Positions 1 to 5,107 of a stretch of 6,364 bases of DNA are shown here, one piece after another. The notes beneath the pieces are model-generated. The model made no database searches and was not told the DNA's origin. It saw nothing but the letters and a program-made list of their open reading frames with translations. The position numbers and the translations under genes are program-made. Source of the stretch: Verrucomicrobiota bacterium (GTDB taxonomy: Bacteria; Verrucomicrobiota; Verrucomicrobiia; Chthoniobacterales; Terrimicrobiaceae); NCBI GenBank assembly GCA_026398285.1, contig JAPLTI010000178.1:1-6364 (forward strand), in the 5' to 3' direction. How positions within the stretch are numbered: the first letter of the stretch is position 1; each line of letters opens with the position of its first letter.

Positions 1-660
1 CGCTGGCCGAAACAGACCGAGCGGGCGAATCCCATGCTGGCGATCGAGGAAAAGCGACTCGCTGATTTCAAAGCCGAAAAACTCAAGCCCGACCTCAAGC
101 CGGCGCGCTTAACCCAAATCAACGAAGGCATCGACCTCGCCACCCGCCGCATCCACGACCTCAAGAAATGGAGCTTTCTGGTCTCCTCGGTAGACCCCTT
201 CATCGTCCTGCCGGGATTCATCATGCGCGACCACACCGGCCCCTTCGTGCCGAAAATCGGGGACTACGCTATCGTGATCCACGAAGGCCGCGCATATCCC
301 GCTATCTTGGGCGATTCCGGCCCCTCCCACAAAGTCGGTGAGGCCTCTCTGCTGCTCTGCCGCGAACTCAGTCAGCGCTCCTCGAATATCATCCGGGCTG
401 CCAGCGACCTCAATGTGACCTACCTCGTCTTCCCTGGTTCGGCCGATGAATCCCCCGGCCCGCCTGATCTCGCGAAGTGGAGGGAAAAATGCACCCAACT
501 CGCTGAGGAACTCGGCGGCCTCACCGTGCCACTGCACGAGTGGCCAAATCTTGTCCCCCCTTGGCCGACGCCAACACCTTCTCCGACACCAGACTCCTCC
601 CCAGCACTCGATCCAGCCAGCACTCCAACGCCGCCGGAGCCACCGGCTGCCACTGAGTAA
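1..660 (+). CDS. GH75 chitosanase-like protein, 5'-truncated by window edge
   Basis: Probable glycoside hydrolase family 75 (fungal-type chitosanase) enzyme, expected to hydrolyse chitosan-like glucosamine polymers, usually outside the cytoplasm. The frame is open to base 1 (219 codons visible), so the ATG at 34 need not be the start and any signal peptide would lie off-window. Numbering from that ATG, the family core is recognisable: DPFIVLP (54-60), GDYAIVIHEGRAYPAI (76-91), then GDSGPSHKVGEAS (93-105) and VTYLVFPGS (128-136). D94 and E103 sit in the conserved GD-x-GP...GEAS block with the nine-residue spacing I recall for the catalytic Asp/Glu pair of fungal GH75 enzymes. Residues 1-45 are charged and predicted helical. 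The last 35 residues are a Pro/Thr/Ser-rich tail, like a linker or cell-wall-proximal segment. Family assignment rests on motif recall; substrate specificity is not shown by the sequence. Confidence 0.8.
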   Translation, partial: RWPKQTERANPMLAIEEKRLADFKAEKLKPDLKPARLTQINEGIDLATRRIHDLKKWSFLVSSVDPFIVLPGFIMRDHTGPFVPKIGDYAIVIHEGRAYPAILGDSGPSHKVGEASLLLCRELSQRSSNIIRAASDLNVTYLVFPGSADESPGPPDLAKWREKCTQLAEELGGLTVPLHEWPNLVPPWPTPTPSPTPDSSPALDPASTPTPPEPPAATE

Positions 661-684
661 AGGCCGCGCTTGCGTTCGTTTTTG

Positions 685-707
685 GGAAGGCTAAAAAAGC
701 GCCTTCC
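685..707 (+). terminator. Hairpin between the GH75 gene and pfp, possible intrinsic terminator
   Basis: A perfect 7-bp inverted repeat, GGAAGGC (685-691) and GCCTTCC (701-707), encloses a 9-base A-rich loop. It is followed by TTTATT and starts 24 bases after the GH75 stop. The stem is GC-rich enough for a terminator but the T tract is short and interrupted, so termination would be modest. Its position argues that bases 670-720 are non-coding and supports ATG 721 as the pfp start. Confidence 0.45.
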
Positions 708-720
708 TTTATTGCATTCC

Positions 721-2370
721 ATGATCCAGCAAACAGCACTCGCCCAAGCCCGTTCGGCATACCGTCCCAAGCTCCCAGCCTCACTCAGCGCGGCATCCAC
801 CGCGAAGCAGACTCCGTTGCCGACATCCAGCGACAGCGAAATCCGCGCCCTTTTTCCCAACACCTTCGACCTGCCTGCCGTGACCTTTGAAAAAGGCTCC
901 GCACCAGCCGCAGCCTCGGCGATCCGCGTCGGCGTGATCCTCTCCGGCGGCCCTGCTCCCGGTGGACACAATGTCATCGCCGGACTCTTCGACGCCATCA
1001 AAAGCATCCACCCCGAAAGCTCGCTCATCGGCTTCCTGAACGGCCCGGACGGCCTTCTAACCAACAAGGGCATCGAAATCGACGCCAAGCTCCTCGAGAG
1101 CTACCGCAACACCGGCGGGTTCGACATCATCGGCTCGGGCCGCACGAAACTCGAATCGCACGAGGATTTCCTCAAAGCCCTTGAAACCGCCAAATCCCGC
1201 GATCTCACCTCGCTGGTGGTCATCGGTGGCGACGACTCGAATTCCAACGCCTCGAAGCTCGCGGAGTTTGCAAAAGCCAACAACGCCCCGCTCTGTGTGG
1301 TCGGCGTTCCGAAGACAATCGATGGCGACCTGCGCGGCGAACACATCGAGACGAGCTTCGGCTTCGACACGGCCAGCAAGGTTTACTCCGACCTCATCGG
1401 AAACATCCAACGCGACGCCATCTCGGCCCGCAAATACTGGCACTTCATCAAGCTCATGGGCCGCTCGGCCTCGCACATCGCTCTGGAATGCGCGCTGCAG
1501 ACGCATCCGAACATCACGCTCATCTCCGAGGAAGTCGCCGAGCGCGGGCTCACGCTCAAGCAAATCGTCGACCAGATCTCAGACACCGTCGCCCACCGCG
1601 CGGCGAACGGCGAAAAATTCGGAACCGTTCTCATTCCCGAGGGCCTCATCGAATTCGTTCCGGAAATGGGCGCGCTCATCGGCGAACTCAATGACACCCT
1701 CGCCCACCATGGCGACGCCTTTAACGTGCTGGAATCCCTCCCGCTAAAACGCGAATTCGTCGCCACCAAGCTCACAGCAGCCGCCGCCTCACTCTATCGC
1801 AGCCTGCCGGATGACATCGCGAACCAACTCATCCTCGACCGCGATCCCCACGGCAATGTGCAAGTCGCCCGCATCGACACCCAGCGCCTCCTCATCGACC
1901 TCGTCGAAGCGCGCCTGAAGGAAATGAAAGCCGCCGGCACCTATAAAGCCAGCTTCTCGCCACAGCCGCACTATTTTGGCTACGAGGGCCGCTGCGCCGT
2001 GCCGTCGAATTTCGATGCCGACTACACCTACACGCTCGGCTTCACCGCCGCACTCCTCCTCCGCGAGGGCCTCACAGGCTACATCTGCTCGGTTCGCGGC
2101 CTCACAAAACCTGCCGCCGACTGGCAAGCGGGCGGCATTCCGATGGCCCAGATGATGAACATGGAACGCCGCCACGGCAAAATGGTGCCGGTCATCAAAA
2201 AAGCCCTTGTCGAACTCAACGGCCCCGCCTTCAAGGAATTCGAAAAACACCGCGCCTCGTGGGCGAGGGAAACCCAATACGCATTCCCCGGCCCAATTCA
2301 ATACTTCGGCCCCGCCGAGGTTTGCGACCGACCGACCATCACACTGGAACTCGAAAGCGGGAAATTTTGA
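721..2370 (+). CDS. pfp: Pyrophosphate--fructose 6-phosphate 1-phosphotransferase (PPi-PFK, long type)
   Basis: Cytoplasmic glycolytic enzyme interconverting fructose 6-phosphate and fructose 1,6-bisphosphate with PPi as phosphoryl donor (EC 2.7.1.90), in principle reversible. The 549-residue protein fits the long PFP group (plant beta subunit, spirochaete enzymes; about 550 residues) rather than the 320-residue bacterial ATP-PFK. Seen from the N-terminus: the GGPAPGGHN loop (76-84), GGDDS (169-173), PKTIDGDL (197-204), MGRSASHIALE (246-256), PEG (306-308) and HYFGYEGR (417-424). The Asp at the second D of GGDDS and the Lys of PKTIDGD are the known residues that exclude ATP and mark PPi use; ATP enzymes have GGDGS and GTIDND there. 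ATG 721 is chosen over an in-frame TTG at 670 because the extra 17 residues would lie across a terminator-like hairpin and resemble no family N-terminus. No Shine-Dalgarno is visible. No functional link to either neighbour is apparent. Confidence 0.95.
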   Translation: MIQQTALAQARSAYRPKLPASLSAASTAKQTPLPTSSDSEIRALFPNTFDLPAVTFEKGSAPAAASAIRVGVILSGGPAPGGHNVIAGLFDAIKSIHPESSLIGFLNGPDGLLTNKGIEIDAKLLESYRNTGGFDIIGSGRTKLESHEDFLKALETAKSRDLTSLVVIGGDDSNSNASKLAEFAKANNAPLCVVGVPKTIDGDLRGEHIETSFGFDTASKVYSDLIGNIQRDAISARKYWHFIKLMGRSASHIALECALQTHPNITLISEEVAERGLTLKQIVDQISDTVAHRAANGEKFGTVLIPEGLIEFVPEMGALIGELNDTLAHHGDAFNVLESLPLKREFVATKLTAAAASLYRSLPDDIANQLILDRDPHGNVQVARIDTQRLLIDLVEARLKEMKAAGTYKASFSPQPHYFGYEGRCAVPSNFDADYTYTLGFTAALLLREGLTGYICSVRGLTKPAADWQAGGIPMAQMMNMERRHGKMVPVIKKALVELNGPAFKEFEKHRASWARETQYAFPGPIQYFGPAEVCDRPTITLELESGKF

Positions 2371-2381
2371 AGGGAATTCCC
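2359..2381 (+). terminator. Weak terminator-like hairpin overlapping the pfp stop
   Basis: GGGAAATT (2359-2366) can pair with AATTCCC (2375-2381) with one bulged A and an 8-base loop, followed by ATTTTATCC. The right arm is also half of the perfect 10-bp palindrome GGGAATTCCC (2372-2381). It spans the pfp stop codon (2368-2370). This is the best terminator candidate for pfp, but the stem is AT-rich in its lower half and the T run is only four bases. Confidence 0.3.
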
Positions 2382-2400
2382 ATTTTATCCAACAAGACGA

Positions 2401-2427
2401 TTGACCACATGGAGTAATTTTGGTCAA
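2401..2427. promoter_or_regulatory. Inverted repeat TTGACCA-N13-TGGTCAA, operator candidate
   Basis: Perfect 7-bp arms at 2401-2407 and 2421-2427 are centred 20 bases apart, about two helical turns, which is the geometry of a dimeric regulator site. It lies 84 bases upstream of the cheX start in the only sizeable gap of the window. The left arm also resembles a sigma-70 -35 box (TTGACC), but no convincing -10 box is found 16-18 bases downstream. No T tract follows, so a terminator is unlikely. Its role is inferred from position and symmetry only. Confidence 0.3.
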
Positions 2428-2448
2428 AGAGTCGCCGCATCAAGGGGA

Positions 2449-2470
2449 GAACTCCGAATTTGAGGAGTTC
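2449..2470 (+). promoter_or_regulatory. Perfect 7-bp hairpin in the presumed cheX leader
   Basis: GAACTCC (2449-2455) and GGAGTTC (2464-2470) flank an 8-base loop, GAATTTGA. It ends 40 bases before the cheX ATG. It is not followed by a T run, so it is not a standard terminator. It could be a second operator or an RNA structure in the leader of the operon mRNA. The sequence alone does not tell which. Confidence 0.3.
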
Positions 2471-2510
2471 ATAGCAGTCAAAAATGTGCCCAAGTTCAAA
2501 CTAAATTAAT

Positions 2511-3002
2511 ATGTCAAACTCTAACCTGCCCGGTGGCGAATTATTTTTAGCAACTCTCAACCGATATGTTCCAGAGGTCATGCAGACCATGGTAGGTGTC
2601 ACGGCCAAACCTGGAACGGGAAATGAAAACGCACCACAGCCTGCAAGTTTGGTCGGCGTGACAGGTTCCATCGGCCTGAGCGGAAAAGTCAACGGCATGG
2701 TTTATACCGCTTTTTCTTATGATCTGGCGCAGTGTGTGGCAGAAAAAATCCTCGGAGGAAGCGCCAGTGACCAAGATGTTTCAGATGTCGTTGCAGAACT
2801 CACAAACATGATCACGGGAAACCTCAAGTCCCAACTGTGCGATACCGGTTTCAATTGCAGCCTCAGCATTCCCAGCGTCGTAAAGGGCGATGATATCAGG
2901 GTCTCTGCAAAGACAGCCTCCGTTAGCGTTCGAAACGACTACACAATCGAGGACTGCCCCGGCAGCTTGGTTGTTCAAGCTTTTGCCGCATTGGAACACT
3001 AA
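2511..3002 (+). CDS. cheX: CheX-type chemotaxis phosphatase (CheC/CheX family)
   Basis: Likely cytoplasmic phosphatase that dephosphorylates a phosphorylated receiver domain and so resets a CheA signal. At 163 residues it has CheX-like length. The family signature is visible as D92-x3-E96-x2-N99 inside DVVAELTNMITGNL, followed by P121. E96 and N99 are the pair that, in characterised CheX/CheC proteins, positions the attacking water at the phospho-Asp. The single signature indicates CheX rather than CheC, which normally carries two. The preceding GLSGKVNGMVYTAF (55-68) looks like the strand that starts the fold. It is the first gene of the chemosensory operon, 140 bases after pfp and 15 bases before a response regulator that is its obvious substrate. 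ATG 2511 is the first in-frame start; no Shine-Dalgarno is seen, only an AT-rich leader (AAACTAAATTAAT). Confidence 0.88.
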   Translation: MSNSNLPGGELFLATLNRYVPEVMQTMVGVTAKPGTGNENAPQPASLVGVTGSIGLSGKVNGMVYTAFSYDLAQCVAEKILGGSASDQDVSDVVAELTNMITGNLKSQLCDTGFNCSLSIPSVVKGDDIRVSAKTASVSVRNDYTIEDCPGSLVVQAFAALEH

Positions 3003-3017
3003 CTTTTTATTTTAACT

Positions 3018-4235
3018 ATGAGCTTACCTAAAATTCTTAGCGTCGACGACAGTCGAATGATTCACACCCTTATCAACAAAGGCTTTGCACCTTATGATGT
3101 CCAAATGCTGTTCGCCAGTAATGGAGCCGAAGGCCTGGAAGTCGCCGCCAATGAAAAACCAGATGTCATTCTTCTTGATGTCACCATGCCTGTCATGGAC
3201 GGCGTGGAATGCCTCGGGAAACTCAAGGCAGACCCGGCACTCAAAGACATTCCAGTTATCATGCTTACCGCCGAAGCCGGCAAAGAGAATGTGCTCAAGA
3301 TCGCCAAAATGGGTGTCCGCGACTACATCGTCAAACCCTTCACAGAAGCAAACGTCGTTGACCGTGTTTCACGGCTGGTGGATCTCAAACACAAGGGGGC
3401 AGCGGCGCCAACTGCTGCCGCAGCAGGACCCGGTAAGAAACAGAAATCGGTAACAGATGCGCTGAAAATCCTCGTCGTTGACGAGCACCCGGCCATCATG
3501 GAGTCCATCCAAAAAGCGGTTTCAAATCGTGGTTGGAAAGTCGTGGGCTGTGCAAGCCCGACCGAGGCCGCAGCAGAAGTCGCATCCTCGGTGCCCGTTG
3601 ACAATACACCCGACATTATCCTGGTGAGCCTTGCCTTTCCCAACAAAGCGGCCCTGACCTTCTACGCAACCGTGCGCTCGAATCCCGCGTTGAGCAAAGT
3701 GCCGGTTATGGGTCTCTGTGTCAAAACAGCGACTTTCGAGCAAAACAATGCGAAAGATACAGGATTTGTGGGCAGCATCACAAAACCTCTCGACCTGAAA
3801 GAGCTTCCAGACCGCTTGGTCCGCGCCATGGATTTGGATAACACGCCGCTCTTCTACAGTATGGACGAGGATGCACTCGTGGTCTCCATGCCGGAGGATC
3901 TGAGTGAGATCGGCTCACTCGACCTGGTTCGCTATTCCCGCGCCAGACTTTCCGGTCTCGTGAACTCGGGACACAACAAACTCATCATGGATCTGACCGG
4001 GGTGAAAAAGTTTGAAATCCCATTACTCCGAGCCATCGCCTGCATCCTTGTCGAAGCAAAGGCCTTGGATGTCGCTTGGCGCATCGTGGGATCGGATGAT
4101 GACATCTTCACCCTGCCCACACTCATTGCAAGCAACCAGAAAGTCGCTGCTTTCAAAGATATTAAGAATCCATTTGAGGGTCAGACCACGCTGGATATCT
4201 ACCCAAATCGAGACGCCGCTAAAAAGGCGTTTTAA
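3018..4235 (+). CDS. Response regulator with receiver, degenerate receiver and STAS-like output domain
   Basis: A 405-residue signalling protein in three parts. Receiver 1 (about 4-124) is complete: acidic pair D10/D11, phospho-acceptor D54 in LLDVTMPVMDG, T84 in MLTAE and K106 in VKPF. An Ala/Pro/Gly linker (127-147) follows. Receiver 2 (about 149-272) keeps the fold pattern (KILVVDEHP, ITKPLDLKEL with K256), but the acceptor Asp is Ser (S204 in ILVSLAFP) and the Thr/Ser position is Cys (C234), so it should not be phosphorylated. The C-terminal part (about 278-395) resembles a STAS domain: a buried strand LVVSMPEDL (287-295), then KLIMDLTGVKKFEIP (321-335) and a following helix. No DNA-binding, GGDEF or methylesterase output is present. 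It lies between cheX and cheW, consistent with phosphorylation by CheA at D54 and dephosphorylation by CheX. Receiver calls are firm; the STAS call is moderately sure. No Shine-Dalgarno precedes ATG 3018. Confidence 0.9.
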   Translation: MSLPKILSVDDSRMIHTLINKGFAPYDVQMLFASNGAEGLEVAANEKPDVILLDVTMPVMDGVECLGKLKADPALKDIPVIMLTAEAGKENVLKIAKMGVRDYIVKPFTEANVVDRVSRLVDLKHKGAAAPTAAAAGPGKKQKSVTDALKILVVDEHPAIMESIQKAVSNRGWKVVGCASPTEAAAEVASSVPVDNTPDIILVSLAFPNKAALTFYATVRSNPALSKVPVMGLCVKTATFEQNNAKDTGFVGSITKPLDLKELPDRLVRAMDLDNTPLFYSMDEDALVVSMPEDLSEIGSLDLVRYSRARLSGLVNSGHNKLIMDLTGVKKFEIPLLRAIACILVEAKALDVAWRIVGSDDDIFTLPTLIASNQKVAAFKDIKNPFEGQTTLDIYPNRDAAKKAF

Positions 4236-4259
4236 CGATTAACTCTCACCATATCTCAA

Positions 4260-4793
4260 GTGAATCTTAGCCTCGCAAAAGCAGGACCCTTATCCAGAGA
4301 ATCGCAATGGCTGGGATTCACTTCCTGCGGCCGGCAATACGCTTGTGACCTTCTCTGGGTCAAAGAAGTCCTGCGCTGCCCATCCGTAACTCCTGTCAAA
4401 CTGGCTTCCTCCTATGTGCGCGGCGTAGTGCACTTGAGAGGCCAGATTTTAACGGCTCTCGACTTGGAGGAACGCCTCGGCCACCCCATCCCTGAAAACC
4501 GCCCCTCGAGCCGCTGCATCGTTTTCAAGACCACAAACGACCTGGTGCGCCTTCCCCACCCGCCCGAGGACCACGAGCTGGCGGACGCCGACCCCACCGG
4601 CCTGCTCGTCGATGCCATTGGCGACATTTTACCGCCCGAAACCAAGGTTCTACCACCTCCTCCGGAGGCACTCAGCGGCTTGGATACCCGTTTCATCGCC
4701 GGAGTTATCAGCTCTCAAGACACCCTCACCACAGTGCTGCAAATCGGTAACCTTGTGTCCATGTCGGAGCTTAAGAAAAACCACTCGGCATGA
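4260..4793 (+). CDS. cheW: CheW-like chemotaxis coupling protein (GTG start)
   Basis: Scaffold protein that bridges chemoreceptors to the CheA P5 domain in the signalling array. The 177-residue product is a single CheW domain. WLGFTSCGRQYACDLLWVKEV (from about residue 17) is the first subdomain, with the typical 'F..g...yal.l..V.EV' pattern. VRGVVHLRGQILTALDLEERLG (53-74) corresponds to the CheW 'V.G.iNLRG.ii.v.DL...lG' hallmark, with His at the usual Asn (H58) and the key R60-G61 retained. The middle (about 80-118) is an atypical Pro/His/Asp-rich stretch before LLVDAIGDIL (about 118-127), which resumes the fold, and ITTVLQIGNLV-like residues close it. GTG 4260 is the only reasonable start, because an in-frame stop lies at 4233-4235 and no ATG intervenes. 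It overlaps the next gene by 4 bases (ATGA), so translational coupling is likely. Confidence 0.87.
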   Translation: MNLSLAKAGPLSRESQWLGFTSCGRQYACDLLWVKEVLRCPSVTPVKLASSYVRGVVHLRGQILTALDLEERLGHPIPENRPSSRCIVFKTTNDLVRLPHPPEDHELADADPTGLLVDAIGDILPPETKVLPPPPEALSGLDTRFIAGVISSQDTLTTVLQIGNLVSMSELKKNHSA

Positions 4794-5107
4794 AAACGAA
4801 GAACCAAAAAGGCATCTTCAAGATCACACCTGGCCTTGAGTTGAACGTCTCGACTGTTGCCAAAGCCGCGCCACAGCTCCAGAAGGCCCTCGAAAAGGCG
4901 GATGGCGCAAGCACAGTCGAACTCGACCTTTCAGAGACCGCCAGCTTCGACTCGGGAACGATCAAGATTCTACTTACCCTGGCTCAGGAATGTCAAAACC
5001 GGGGACTCGCCCTGAAAATCCAAGCCTCGCCGGAGGCAAAACAATTTCTGAATGTGTTCAATCTTAAACGCCGCATGTCCATCATAACCCAGGAGGACGC
5101 CGAATGA
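4790..5107 (+). CDS. Small stand-alone STAS-domain protein
   Basis: A 105-residue cytoplasmic protein consisting of a single STAS domain (SpoIIAA/anti-sigma-factor-antagonist fold). Visible pattern: strand GIFKITPGLEL (8-18), a helix rich in Ala/Leu (23-37), the central strand STVELDLSETASFDS (41-55) and helix IKILLTLAQECQNRG (58-72), then strand LALKIQ. The loop D54-S55 corresponds roughly to the D-S region where anti-sigma antagonists are phosphorylated, so phosphorylation on S55 is possible but not proven; the usual DSSG is DSGT here. It overlaps cheW by 4 bases upstream and cheA by 4 bases downstream (both ATGA), so it is almost certainly made together with them. In other systems small STAS proteins act in partner switching or in chemosensory arrays. 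The STAS-like end of the response regulator in this operon makes interaction between the two a reasonable hypothesis. Confidence 0.85.
   Translation: MKTKNQKGIFKITPGLELNVSTVAKAAPQLQKALEKADGASTVELDLSETASFDSGTIKILLTLAQECQNRGLALKIQASPEAKQFLNVFNLKRRMSIITQEDAE
5091..5096 (+). promoter_or_regulatory. Canonical Shine-Dalgarno of cheA
   Basis: AGGAGG lies 7 bases before ATG 5104, inside the end of the STAS gene. It fixes the cheA start and is the only consensus Shine-Dalgarno seen before any gene in this window. Confidence 0.8.

Noticed and set aside
670..698. Possible pfp promoter TTGCGT-N16-TAAAAA
   Set aside because: The -35 match is partial, the -10 box is just part of an A run that forms the hairpin loop, and many such matches are expected by chance.
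420..1088. 222-codon open frame on the minus strand
   Set aside because: It is antisense to the GH75 gene and pfp, which have clear family motifs. The low-complexity Gly/Ser/Val-rich product is a by-product of the GC-rich codon bias of the + strand genes.
1181..1747. 188-codon + strand frame inside pfp
   Set aside because: It is a frame-shifted reading of pfp, rich in Ser/Arg/Thr and without motifs.
1789..2427. 212-codon open frame on the minus strand
   Set aside because: It is fully antisense to the conserved C-terminal half of pfp, and its product shows no recognisable family features.
2401..2430. TTGACC as a sigma-70 -35 box
   Set aside because: No acceptable -10 hexamer lies 16-18 bases downstream (the region reads GTCAAAG). 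The inverted repeat explains the sequence better.
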